From NCBI GenBank assembly GCA_024239075.1, contig JANBVI010000009.1, positions 62,001 through 126,000 on the forward strand: a stretch of DNA of 64,000 bases, given 5' to 3'. Below are positions 25,837 through 34,979 of this stretch, piece by piece. Below the pieces are notes generated by a model. It saw only the letters and a list, made by a program, of their open reading frames with translations, ran no database searches and was not told the DNA's origin. Origin of the DNA: Fischerella sp. CENA71 (GTDB taxonomy: Bacteria > Cyanobacteriota > Cyanobacteriia > Cyanobacteriales > Nostocaceae). A program made the position numbers and the translations under genes. Numbering within the stretch: the stretch's first letter is position 1; every line of letters starts with the position of its first letter.

Positions 25837-26544
25837 TTAAGAATGTGTGTTGTTGTTGTGTCTTCTATAAATTTTATAGAAGATGCGATCGCATATTTTT
25901 TTTAATTTAGATAAGAGTCGATAACTTTTGCGAACAATATCTAGGAAAAAGTAGGGAAGCCTGAGCCGCAATGGCGAGAAGATAGGGCGATATAAGCAAT
26001 AGTATGCTCTTTTGAGATTGTTCCATTTGGAACATTTTTCTTCATGGAGAAAGTCGGAAATATCTACAACTAATCCCCTACCTTGATACATCATGACATT
26101 ACGCCCATGCACATCATGAGGATACAGTCCCTGGCGACGTGCATAGTCTAGGGCCTCGTCGATGTCTTTTATAACTTGCTTAGGGATACGCAGACCACGT
26201 TGGATACAGTCATAAAGGGTAACTCCATGTAACCGCTTCAGGATTAAAAAGCCTTCTGTAGCATATAGACATTCGGAGAAAGCGGGGTGAGAACCCAGAC
26301 GATGGTAAACTTCTACCTCTTCCTCAAAACCTGGACGTCCGGGTGCATAAATTTTTACCACCCAGTCCCGGTAATCTGGGTGATAGACTACTGCGGCGTA
26401 ATTTCCGGCTCCCAGTTTTTGCCAAGGATGGGGAAGATAGCTGATTTTTACTGGATCATGGGGATCTATGCTCTCAATCTGTAATTTAGGAATTAACTCT
26501 TGGTGAACAGTCTCTATGAACTGATCTATGAGCGATCTATCCAT
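25837..26544 (-). CDS. Protein kinase-fold protein, atypical
   Basis: This 235-residue protein has kinase-like motifs: LGAGNYAAVVYHP at about residue 42 (Gly-loop), VVKIYAPG with the ATP Lys, FLILKRLHG (hinge), YPHDVHGRNVMMYQ (HxDxxxxN catalytic loop) and VVDISDF in place of DFG. The C lobe is short and ends in a basic, Lys/Arg/Tyr-rich tail. The DFG-to-DIS change and small size make it an atypical or partly degenerate member; it may phosphorylate a protein or a small molecule. It is convergent with the AI-2E transporter gene. Confidence 0.72.
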   Translation of the reverse strand: MDRSLIDQFIETVHQELIPKLQIESIDPHDPVKISYLPHPWQKLGAGNYAAVVYHPDYRDWVVKIYAPGRPGFEEEVEVYHRLGSHPAFSECLYATEGFLILKRLHGVTLYDCIQRGLRIPKQVIKDIDEALDYARRQGLYPHDVHGRNVMMYQGRGLVVDISDFLHEEKCSKWNNLKRAYYCLYRPIFSPLRLRLPYFFLDIVRKSYRLLSKLKKICDRIFYKIYRRHNNNTHS

Positions 26545-26670
26545 ACTGAGTCTCGTGAGAGTAGTTTAATAGTTCGGGATTATACATTATTCCTAGATGA
26601 TTTAGTGTCATTCTTAGCCTAACAACACTTTGAAATTGATGAGGCTTGCCCCGAAACTAAGAGACAAAAT

Positions 26671-26695
26671 CCCCGACTTTTTAGACAAGTCGGGG
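26671..26695. repeat. CCCCGACTT/AAGTCGGGG hairpin repeat
   Basis: CCCCGACTT and AAGTCGGGG form a perfect 9-bp stem with a 7-base loop. Hairpins of this sequence type are common dispersed elements in Nostoc genomes. It could also act as a bidirectional transcription barrier. Confidence 0.7.
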
Positions 26696-26881
26696 GTCTA
26701 AGCTCTGGGATTCTCACAACTCACATAAGATTGCGATCGCTCATTTTGATTGTGATCTGATCTTGTGCGTTATGGACACCTATATCTGTCAAAGATTTCT
26801 TTCATGAAGTTGTAAATAAAGCTTTACACAAGTCATTATTCTTCATAAATTGTCAATATAATTACTCAATATTAATCAAAA

Positions 26882-26911
26882 GTTAATTAAACATTTCCTG
26901 ACACTTAACCT
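26882..26911 (+). promoter_or_regulatory. Candidate Pho box (SphR/PhoB operator)
   Basis: Three 8-base units are spaced by exactly 3 bases: GTTAATTA, ATTTCCTG and CTTAACCT. The third matches the cyanobacterial Pho box unit (PyTTAAPyPyT/A) perfectly, the first in seven of eight positions, the middle weakly. It lies 355 bases ahead of a gene whose product has three phosphoester-cleaving domains, which is what SphR would be expected to control. Confidence 0.5.
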
Positions 26912-27266
26912 ATAAATATCTTATCCTTTAAGTCAGCGATTTTAAACTGAAATAAATAATTAAATGCAATTAAATAAGATATACAGAATTCCTTCTTTCG
27001 ATTTATAACCTTTACTTTGTTGAAAAGGAATATTTTTCCCAGATGTTTGCTTATTTTTCTATTTATTCTGAAGTAAATTTAGAGAAAAATGCTGAATATA
27101 TTAAGTAAAGTTACTGTTAAATATTTAATTTTATGTTGTCGATTTTGCTAAAAATCTTCTACTTCTTATTTTTATATAGAGAATATATTGCAGTTTTTAT
27201 ATGAATTATTCTTGCTCCAACCACATATAAGTATTTGCATGAAATTAAGTAACATATTCATTCACC

Positions 27267-30200
27267 ATGACACAAGATACAATTCGCTTTGCTCAGTTTA
27301 ACGCTTCCCTAAACCGGAATACAGAAGGGCAGCTGATTGAAGATTTATCTACGCCAGACAATTCTCAAGCTCAAGCTATTGCCGAAATTATTCAACGCAC
27401 CAATCCTGATGTCATCAGTATTCAAGAGTTTGATTATTATGCAGATGACCCAACTAAAGCAGTTGATTTGTTTCGCAAGAACTATCTACAAGTCAGTCAA
27501 AATGGAGCAGACCCGGTTGAATATCCCTATTTTTATATTGCTCCTTCCAATACGGGGATTAGTTCTGGTTATGATTTGAACAATGATGGCAAGATTGTAA
27601 CCACACCAGGTGAAAGTGGATACGGAGACGACGCCTTTGGTTTTGGCAATTTTCCTGGGCAGTATGGAATGCTCTTGCTGTCCAAGTATCCAATTGATAC
27701 AGATAACGTGCGTACTTTCCAGAATTTTCTGTGGAAAGATATGCCCGATTCTTTGCTATCAACGATCGCACTTCCTAATTCTGATACTCCTTGGTACTCT
27801 CAACAAGAGCAAGAATTACTGCGGCTATCTTCCAAGAGTCATTGGGATGTGCCAATCGAGGTGAATGGTCAAATTATTCACGCATTAGTCAGTCATCCCA
27901 CACCGCCTGTATTCGATGGACAAGAAGACCGCAATGGCAAGCGTAACCATGATGAGATTCGCTTCTGGTCAGACTATATCACTCCTGGAGCAGGCGATTA
28001 TATCTATGACGACAACGGCAATTATGGAGGACTGACCAAACAATCAGCCTTCGTGATTTTGGGTGATCAAAATGCCGATCCTAATGACGGGGACAGTTAT
28101 AACTATGCAATTCGGCAGTTACTAGAAAATAGATACGTCAATACTAGTGTCACACCAAACAGCCTGGGTGGTTCGGAACAAGCGCTACTGGATGGCAGAA
28201 ATAATACTACTCATATCAGTGATCCAGCGTATGACACAGCAGATTTCAATGACAATAACCCTGGAAACATCCGTGCTGACTATGTTTTACCTTCTAAAAA
28301 CTTAGCAATTCGGGATGCCAAAGTATTCTGGCCTACCACTAACGATCCACTTTATCGGCTAGTGGGCGATCGCCAAAATGTGAATACCACGCCTTCTTCA
28401 GACCACAGTTTAGTATGGGCAGATTTAACCATGACAAAAGCTTCTCTAGTCAAATATTCTTCACTACCGGCTGATACCTATGCCGACGGCCCACCATCGG
28501 GTCAAAATGATGGTAATGGGAAAGTCATTTCCGGTAACGGGCGTACTGGGCCTTTTCCGGGACAACCTGTACAAGGTTTTAGTGGAGTACAGTTTGCTGA
28601 CTCCGATAGCTACTGGTTTTTGTCAGATAACGGTTTTGGTGGTCAAACCAACAGTGCTGATTATCTACTGCGGATTTACAAAATCGATCCAGATTTCAAA
28701 ACGGTAGACAATGGTACTGGCAATGCACAGTGGACTGATTATATCCAATTATCCGATCCGCATAACCTCATTCCTTGGCAAATTGTCAACGAAACGACAA
28801 CAGACCGCTTCTTAACAGGGGCTGACTTCGATCCTGAATCTATTGTTTTAGCTGAAGACGGTACAATTTGGATTGGTGAAGAATTCGGTCCCTATCTCTT
28901 ACATTTTGATAGTAATGGCGTGTTGATTGATGCGCCTGTTTCTACTCCCAATATTTACCCACTTAACACTCTCAACGGACAAGATCCAATTGTCATCGGT
29001 CATCGTGGTGGGGCGCCGGGAATTCGTCCAGAACATACGATTGGCGATTTAGGCGGAAATTTAGTTGCTTCTAATAATTTGGGCGCTGAATTTGGGGCTG
29101 ATTTTCTGGAACCAGATTTAGTTGTCACCAAAGATGGAGTTTTGATCGTCCGTCACGAACCAGTGTTGGCGAGTGTGAAGACAGATGCAAACGGCAACAT
29201 TATTTATGATAGTAACGGCAAGCCTGTTATCCTCGAAGCCACAACCAACGTTGCTAATTTTGAAAAATTTAGCGATCGCTTAACGACTAAAGTATTAGAT
29301 GGGCAAACGATCACAGGCTGGTTTGCAGAAGACTTCACACTGGCTGAAATTAAAGAACTGCGGGCTGTTGAACGTATTCCCAACATCCGTCCTGAAAGTG
29401 CTAAGTATGATGGTTACTTCCAAATCCCCACACTGGAAGAATACATCAACTTTATCAAAGAGTACGAAGCCGAAACCGGGATAAAATTGGGTATCTATCC
29501 CGAAACCAAACACCCTACCTACTTTGCTCAAGAAGGCAAATTTTTAGATGGTACTCCCATCAATTACGATACCTCACAAATTTTAATTGATACCTTAATT
29601 GCCAATAATTTCGTCGATCCTGACCGGATTTTCATTCAGTCTTTTGAAGTTTCTAATCTCGTTGAACTAGAAAACGAGATTATGCCTAATGCTGGGATTG
29701 ATATTCCCTTGGTACAGTTAATAGATAGTAGTGGTTCTCCCTACGACTATATATATCAGGGAATTGGTAAAACCTACGCCGATCTAATTACTCCCGATGG
29801 CTTGACAGAAATTGCTACCTATGCTGAAGGTATTGGTCCCAGTAAGCGACTGATTGTACCAGCTAAAACAGTTGATAGAAATGGTGATGGTCAACCAGAC
29901 GATATTAACGGCGATGGACAAATCAGTGATGCCGATAGATATTTAGGAGAACCGACAACCTTAGTTTACGATGCTCACCAAGCAGGGTTGTTAGTGCATC
30001 CTTATACCTTCCGCAGCGATGCATATTTTCTGTCACCCGACTACAAAGGCAACCCACAACTAGAATATGAGCAGTTTATTCGGTTAGGAGTAGATGGCTA
30101 CTTCACCGATTTTGCAAATGATGGAGTTGTTGCAAGAGATAAAATTATTGCCGATTATGTGGCTTCTCCCCAGAATCCAGGAGTAGAAAACAACGAAGCG

Positions 30201-31343
30201 ATCGCCAATCTGGGCGGTTCTAAGGGCTTTGAAGGCATGAGTTACAGCCCTGATCACAAGACACTCTACCCAATTCTAGAAGGATACGTTGCAGGCGACC
30301 CCACAGATGCCCTACGTGTTTACAAGTTTGATGTTGCGACTAAATCCTTTAGCAATGATTTGGTTGGTTATTATCAATTAAGCGATCCTAGCCATGCGAT
30401 CGGCGATGCAACTCCGATCAACGACCACGAATTTCTGATCATTGAAAGAGATAATTTATCGGGAGACAATGCGAAGTTCAAGAAAGTCTTCAAAGTCGAT
30501 ATTTCCCAAACCAACGCCCAGGGTTATCTCTACAAAGAAGAAGTAGTTGATTTACTTAACATTGCTGATCCTAATGATCTCAATGGTGATGGTAGCAACG
30601 TCTTTACTTTCCCCTTCCAGACTATTGAAAATATTTTAGTTCTGGACAAAAATACCATTCTGCTCGCTAACGACAACAACTATCCATTCAACGCCACCCG
30701 CAACCCATCTCAACCAGACAACGATGAATTTATCGTATTGAAATTATCTAAGCCGCTTGATCTTGATCCGCGTTTAGGAACACCCAAATCAACCATCTAC
30801 GGTACATCAGGAGATGATTATTTTGATGATTATCTCTACGATCCAAATACCGATAATGCTGCTCTCTATCCAGATTTATTCATTGGAGATAATCAAAAAC
30901 TCTTTACCGGAGATGGCAATGACATTGTTGATGTCAGTATATTTGGTAGCAGCAACCAAATTGACACTGGTAATGATGATGATATTGTATTGGCTGGTAC
31001 AAAAAATATCATAAACACTGGTTCAGGTAACGACGAATTATATCTTGGTGTTGACGGAGGCCAAAACATTGTTACTGGCGGTGAAGGATCTGATGAGTTT
31101 TGGATTGTTACCGATGAGACAGACTTACCAGCAAAACCTAATACAATTGCTGACTTTAACATTACAGAAAAAGATGTAATTGGCTTTGCAAACATCAGCT
31201 TTACCTATGAATCTCTTGGTAGCGATTGGACAACCCGCCAAGAAGGTGATAACACCATCATCAGTGTCTATGGACAAGATGTAGCCGTCTTACTCGGAAT
31301 TCAGGCTACCAGTCTAACTCAGGCAAACTTCGCTTTTGCTTAA
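27267..31343 (+). CDS. RTX-type secreted phosphoesterase: EEP nuclease-like, phytase-like and GDPD domains
   Basis: This 1358-residue protein joins several phosphate-releasing domains. Residues 1-390 are an endonuclease/exonuclease/phosphatase (EEP) domain (RFAQFNASL, ISIQEFD, LGDQNADPNDG, SSDHSLVWADL). Residues about 395-570 and 980-1190 are two halves of an esterase-like phytase domain (GFSGVQF, WFLSDNGFGG, then GSKGFEGMSYSPD). Between them, about 573-960, sits a glycerophosphodiester phosphodiesterase (GHRGGAPGIRPEHT, LEPDLVVTKDG, VRHEP). The C terminus (from about 1205) has Gly-Asp calcium-binding repeats (GDGND, NTGSGNDEL) and ends ANFAFA, as in type I secreted proteins. No signal peptide is present. 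An exporter gene set follows. Confidence 0.88.
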   Translation: MTQDTIRFAQFNASLNRNTEGQLIEDLSTPDNSQAQAIAEIIQRTNPDVISIQEFDYYADDPTKAVDLFRKNYLQVSQNGADPVEYPYFYIAPSNTGISSGYDLNNDGKIVTTPGESGYGDDAFGFGNFPGQYGMLLLSKYPIDTDNVRTFQNFLWKDMPDSLLSTIALPNSDTPWYSQQEQELLRLSSKSHWDVPIEVNGQIIHALVSHPTPPVFDGQEDRNGKRNHDEIRFWSDYITPGAGDYIYDDNGNYGGLTKQSAFVILGDQNADPNDGDSYNYAIRQLLENRYVNTSVTPNSLGGSEQALLDGRNNTTHISDPAYDTADFNDNNPGNIRADYVLPSKNLAIRDAKVFWPTTNDPLYRLVGDRQNVNTTPSSDHSLVWADLTMTKASLVKYSSLPADTYADGPPSGQNDGNGKVISGNGRTGPFPGQPVQGFSGVQFADSDSYWFLSDNGFGGQTNSADYLLRIYKIDPDFKTVDNGTGNAQWTDYIQLSDPHNLIPWQIVNETTTDRFLTGADFDPESIVLAEDGTIWIGEEFGPYLLHFDSNGVLIDAPVSTPNIYPLNTLNGQDPIVIGHRGGAPGIRPEHTIGDLGGNLVASNNLGAEFGADFLEPDLVVTKDGVLIVRHEPVLASVKTDANGNIIYDSNGKPVILEATTNVANFEKFSDRLTTKVLDGQTITGWFAEDFTLAEIKELRAVERIPNIRPESAKYDGYFQIPTLEEYINFIKEYEAETGIKLGIYPETKHPTYFAQEGKFLDGTPINYDTSQILIDTLIANNFVDPDRIFIQSFEVSNLVELENEIMPNAGIDIPLVQLIDSSGSPYDYIYQGIGKTYADLITPDGLTEIATYAEGIGPSKRLIVPAKTVDRNGDGQPDDINGDGQISDADRYLGEPTTLVYDAHQAGLLVHPYTFRSDAYFLSPDYKGNPQLEYEQFIRLGVDGYFTDFANDGVVARDKIIADYVASPQNPGVENNEAIANLGGSKGFEGMSYSPDHKTLYPILEGYVAGDPTDALRVYKFDVATKSFSNDLVGYYQLSDPSHAIGDATPINDHEFLIIERDNLSGDNAKFKKVFKVDISQTNAQGYLYKEEVVDLLNIADPNDLNGDGSNVFTFPFQTIENILVLDKNTILLANDNNYPFNATRNPSQPDNDEFIVLKLSKPLDLDPRLGTPKSTIYGTSGDDYFDDYLYDPNTDNAALYPDLFIGDNQKLFTGDGNDIVDVSIFGSSNQIDTGNDDDIVLAGTKNIINTGSGNDELYLGVDGGQNIVTGGEGSDEFWIVTDETDLPAKPNTIADFNITEKDVIGFANISFTYESLGSDWTTRQEGDNTIISVYGQDVAVLLGIQATSLTQANFAFA

Positions 31344-31357
31344 ACAGAGGGAATAGA

Positions 31358-31462
31358 GAAGGAGGACACGAGGACACGGAGACATTATTAACATTTCTCC
31401 GCGTCACTCCTTCACCCCGTCACCGCGTCTTCTCCCGATCCCCAATCCCCGTTCCCTGTTCT
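31358..31462. repeat. Intergenic copy of the GACGCGG palindromic repeat
   Basis: GGACACGAGGACACGGAGA on the left and TCTCCGCGTC, then CACCGCGTCTTCTCC on the right, match in style and arms the insertions inside the chelatase, trmJ and dihydroorotase genes. Heptamer-like CCCAATCCCC follows. Confidence 0.7.
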
Positions 31463-31469
31463 CCTAATT

Positions 31470-32195
31470 ATGAGCGTAATTCTACAAGTTCGCGAACAAA
31501 AAGTTACAGCAGAAGAAATAATACCTTTGCTGGCAAACTACCAGTTATTGCCACAACTGTTGCGAGAAATTATCATTGATCAGGCGATCGCACCCTTTGA
31601 TTGCACGCCAGAAGAAGAAGAAAAAGCCTATCAGGGTTTTTACTTACAGCAACGTTTAAGAACAGAAGCTGAACGTCAAGCTTGGTTACGCGATCGCCAC
31701 ATGACTCCAGAACAAGTCCGCAAGTTAGTTATCCGGGCGTTACGAGTGGAAAAGTTTAAACACGCTACTTGGAACGAACTAGATGCTTACTTTCAAATTC
31801 GTAAACCCCAACTTGATCGAGTCGTTTATTCGGTTATTCGTACCAAAGATAGCGGTATTGCTCAAGAAATATACTTCCGTTTGCAAGCAGAGGAACAGTC
31901 TTTTGCCGAACTTGCTCCCAAATATTCAATGGGGCCAGAAGCCCGCACCAAAGGTATAGTTGGGCCAGTAGAACTAGGTAAACTCCACCCCAAGCTGGCT
32001 AAATTGTTAACTGTCATTCAGCCAGGACAAATTTTACCACCCACGCTAATAGATAATTGGTTAGTCATTCTCAGGTTAGAAAAGATACTTTCTGCTGAGT
32101 TAAATGACCATACCCGTTGGCAATTGCGCCATGAGTTATTTCTCAAATGGTTGGGACAACAAGTTGCAGAATTCAACCCCCTCAATAACTGTTAA
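31470..32195 (+). CDS. PpiC-type (parvulin) peptidyl-prolyl isomerase
   Basis: This is a 241-residue parvulin-family protein. An N-terminal helical part (residues 1-110, with a SurA-like LLANYQLLPQLLREIIIDQA and RDRHMTPEQVRKLVIRALR) precedes a parvulin domain (about 115-205: FAELAPKYSMGPEARTKG, GPVELGKLHPKLAKLL, GQILPPTLIDNWLVILRLE). There is no signal peptide, so it should act in the cytoplasm. It sits between the RTX enzyme and the ABC exporter gene, an arrangement I recall as common for cyanobacterial type I secretion loci, where such a protein may keep the cargo export-competent. That role is inferred. Confidence 0.88.
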   Translation: MSVILQVREQKVTAEEIIPLLANYQLLPQLLREIIIDQAIAPFDCTPEEEEKAYQGFYLQQRLRTEAERQAWLRDRHMTPEQVRKLVIRALRVEKFKHATWNELDAYFQIRKPQLDRVVYSVIRTKDSGIAQEIYFRLQAEEQSFAELAPKYSMGPEARTKGIVGPVELGKLHPKLAKLLTVIQPGQILPPTLIDNWLVILRLEKILSAELNDHTRWQLRHELFLKWLGQQVAEFNPLNNC

Positions 32196-32279
32196 GACTC
32201 TTGGTGTCTTAGTGTCTTAGTGGTTTCATTTTCACCACCAAGACTCCAAGGCACAAAGGTACATAGTTGTGATCGCTTT

Positions 32280-34901
32280 ATGACCCAAAACAAGAGTGCA
32301 ATCCAAACTTTTTTATCAGGTATCCCACCCTTTAAACAATTATCTCCTGCTCAATTGCAGCAATTATGCCAAAAATTGCAAGTGCAGCGTTTCGGGATGG
32401 GACAAGCTATTCTACCACTAGAAGAGTTACCACCCTATGTAGCAATTATTTATACAGGACAGGCGCGGATAATTGGTAATCACTCCCAAAATAATATCCC
32501 TGTAACATTGCTCAAATTACAACCAGGGAAAATCGTCGGCTGGAGAAGCTTGTTGCAAGGTATACCCTGTGAAAAAGTCATGGCTTGTGAGGAAGAAACC
32601 CTCTGTCTTGTACTTCCAAGTGAGGAATTCTTGACTCTGTTGGAAGAGGAACCAAGTTTAAAAGCTTATTTTGTAGGGTCAAGTACAGACGCGATTAATT
32701 CTAAAGACGCGATGAATCGCGTCTCTATGATTCCCGATTCCCAAAATAAAAAATATCCCCATGTCCGGGACTCTTGGCGCAATGCTACTCTCGCCTGTTT
32801 ACAGATGGTGAGTCAGTATTATGGGATGCCTTTTCGTCGGGAGAATATTCGTAGAGCGATCGCCAATAATCACAAAGATGCAACAAAACCAGTTTCTCTA
32901 CAATTATGTGGGGCAATTGCGGATTTTATGGGATTAAAGGCGCAATTGGTAACAGTCCCAGCAAATGCAATGAATCGTTTACCCACACCTGCGTTGATTC
33001 ATTGGCAAGATAGCATGGCGGTGGTTTATGAAACAAGCGATGCAAGAGTCGTTTTGGGTGTACCAGAACGTGGGATTGTGCGTCAAAAAATGACTGAGTT
33101 CCTGAAAAATTGGGGTGAACAAGCTCAAGTTTTACTACTGACAGCCACTTCCGCAACGCCGCAGCAAAAGTTTGGCTTGAGTTGGTTTTTACCTTCACTG
33201 AACCGTCACCGCACAGTTTTATTGGAAGTTCTGATTGCTTCATTTTTTGTGCAGTTGTTCGGACTTGCCAATCCGTTGATGATTCAAGTGATCATTGATA
33301 AGGTTTTGGTGCAGAACAGTATTGATACTTTGCAAGTGTTGGGTGTCTTTTTACTGTTAGCGGCGATATTTGAAGCGGTTCTCGGTACTTTACGCACTTA
33401 TTTATTTGCAGAAGCGACTAATAGAATTGACTTAGCTCTGGGTTCAGAAATTATTGATCACTTGCTGCGTTTACCTCTGCGTTATTTTGATCGTCATCCA
33501 GTCGGAGAATTAGCAACGAGGGTAAATGAACTAGAGAATATACGTCAGTTTCTCACGGGTACAGCTTTGACTGTGGTGTTAGATTCTGTGTTTTCGGTGA
33601 TCTACATCGTTGTCATGGTGATCTATAGCTGGGTGTTGACATTGGTATCTTTGTCTACGATTCCTTTGTTTGCCATACTCAGTTTAGTTGCAGCACCGAT
33701 AGTCAGGCGACAATTGCGAGAAAAAGCCGAACGCAACGCCGAAACCCAATCTTATTTAGTAGAAGTGCTTTCTGGAATTCAAACAGTCAAAGCCCAAAAT
33801 ATTGAATTGCGTACCCGTTGGCAATGGCAAGAACACTATGCCCGTTATGTTTCATCTGGGTTTAAAACCATAGTAACTTCTACTGCTGCGAGTTCAGCGA
33901 GTAATTTTCTCAATCAACTTTCAGGATTATTGGTGTTGTGGGTGGGCGCGTATTTAGTACTCAAGGGCGAACTTTCTTTGGGTCAGTTGATTGCTTTCCG
34001 GATTATTGCGGGGTATGTTACTAGCCCATTGTTACGATTATTGCAATTATGGCAAAACTTCCAACAAACAGCCCTGTCCTTAGAACGTCTGAGTGATATT
34101 GTTGATACGCCGCAGGAAGTTACACAAATCGACCAAGATAATATTCCCATGCCTGTGATTCAGGGTGCTGTTACTTACGAAAACGTTTCTTTCCGGTTTG
34201 CTGCTGGCGGTTCACTGCAATTAGACAATATCAATTTAGCGTTTCCGGCTCAAAGGGTGGTGGGAGTTGTGGGGATGAGCGGTTCTGGTAAAAGTACGTT
34301 GATGAAATTGTTACCACGTTTGTATGAACTCAATGCAGGTAGGATTCTCATTGATGGTTACGACATTAGTAAAGTTGAATTATATTCACTGCGATCGCAA
34401 ATTGGCATTATTCCCCAAGATACTTTGTTATTTGACGGCACTGTTCTAGAAAATATCGCCCTGACAAATCCGGAAGCAACCAGCGAAGAAGTTATTACTG
34501 CTGCCAAAATTGCCGTCGCCCACGACTTTATCATGAACTTGCCCAACGGCTACAACACAAGAGTTGGTGAACGTGGTTCTGCACTATCGGGAGGACAAAG
34601 ACAACGAATTGCGATCGCTCGTACAATTTTACAAAATCCCCAGTTATTAATTTTGGACGAAGCAACCAGCGCTCTCGACTACGACACCGAACGCCAAGTA
34701 TGTACTAATTTAATTCAAGCCTTTCGAGGGCGAACCATGTTCATCATCACCCATCGCCTCAGCACAATTCAACAAGCAGATGAAATTGTCCTCATGCATC
34801 AAGGTAAAGTCGCTGAACGTGGTACGCACAACCAACTCATGCACCAACGTGGGCGCTACTACCATCTGTATCAGCAACAGGATGGGTTAGTTGTTGGTTA
34901 A
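32280..34901 (+). CDS. HlyB-like ABC exporter with CNB domain and degenerate C39 domain
   Basis: The start is the ATG at 32280; a longer GTG frame begins inside an intergenic repeat and is not used. The 873-residue protein has a cyclic-nucleotide-binding-like domain (about 10-130), a C39-peptidase-like domain (about 160-290), a six-helix transmembrane domain (about 310-600) and an ATPase with GMSGSGKST, LSGGQRQRIA and LLILDEATSALD. The C39 active-site Cys region DCGxACL reads NATLACL, so the catalytic Cys is lost; HlyB-type C39-like domains bind cargo without cutting it. A repeat-encoded segment (about residues 135-155) links the first two domains. The HlyD gene lies downstream. Confidence 0.92.
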   Translation: MTQNKSAIQTFLSGIPPFKQLSPAQLQQLCQKLQVQRFGMGQAILPLEELPPYVAIIYTGQARIIGNHSQNNIPVTLLKLQPGKIVGWRSLLQGIPCEKVMACEEETLCLVLPSEEFLTLLEEEPSLKAYFVGSSTDAINSKDAMNRVSMIPDSQNKKYPHVRDSWRNATLACLQMVSQYYGMPFRRENIRRAIANNHKDATKPVSLQLCGAIADFMGLKAQLVTVPANAMNRLPTPALIHWQDSMAVVYETSDARVVLGVPERGIVRQKMTEFLKNWGEQAQVLLLTATSATPQQKFGLSWFLPSLNRHRTVLLEVLIASFFVQLFGLANPLMIQVIIDKVLVQNSIDTLQVLGVFLLLAAIFEAVLGTLRTYLFAEATNRIDLALGSEIIDHLLRLPLRYFDRHPVGELATRVNELENIRQFLTGTALTVVLDSVFSVIYIVVMVIYSWVLTLVSLSTIPLFAILSLVAAPIVRRQLREKAERNAETQSYLVEVLSGIQTVKAQNIELRTRWQWQEHYARYVSSGFKTIVTSTAASSASNFLNQLSGLLVLWVGAYLVLKGELSLGQLIAFRIIAGYVTSPLLRLLQLWQNFQQTALSLERLSDIVDTPQEVTQIDQDNIPMPVIQGAVTYENVSFRFAAGGSLQLDNINLAFPAQRVVGVVGMSGSGKSTLMKLLPRLYELNAGRILIDGYDISKVELYSLRSQIGIIPQDTLLFDGTVLENIALTNPEATSEEVITAAKIAVAHDFIMNLPNGYNTRVGERGSALSGGQRQRIAIARTILQNPQLLILDEATSALDYDTERQVCTNLIQAFRGRTMFIITHRLSTIQQADEIVLMHQGKVAERGTHNQLMHQRGRYYHLYQQQDGLVVG
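32689..32748. repeat. AGACGCGAT palindrome inserted in frame in the exporter gene
   Basis: AGACGCGAT (32705-32713) and ATCGCGTCT (32716-32724) form a perfect palindrome with a 2-base centre, preceded by an imperfect half copy (ACAGACGCGATTAATTC). It encodes STDAINSKDAMNRVSM in the linker between the CNB-like and C39-like domains. The same core occurs at 47751, 50096 and 52702. Confidence 0.8.
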
Positions 34902-34911
34902 CCAAATGGCT

Positions 34912-34979
34912 GTGGGGGTGTAGGAGGAGTTAAATTTTCATTCCTTATTTGTGGGTGTGATCACCCGTGGGGGTCTAGT
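34912..34979. repeat. Dispersed repeat, GGGTGTAGGAG family (copy B)
   Basis: GGGGGTGTAGGAGGAGTTAA is followed by ATTTTCATTCC and GTGGGTGTGATCACCCGTGG, ending TCTAG. It leads straight into the 21-bp array, whose first unit (TTTGAAACC) overlaps the end of the family consensus. Confidence 0.65.

Larger units (their letters stand above)
26545..27266. other. Long intergenic region with a hairpin repeat and a candidate Pho box
   Basis: This 722-base gap upstream of the RTX phosphoesterase gene holds no supported gene. It contains the CCCCGACTT hairpin (26671-26695) and a candidate Pho box (26882-26911), then AT-rich sequence up to the start codon. The RTX promoter is expected here. Confidence 0.6.
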
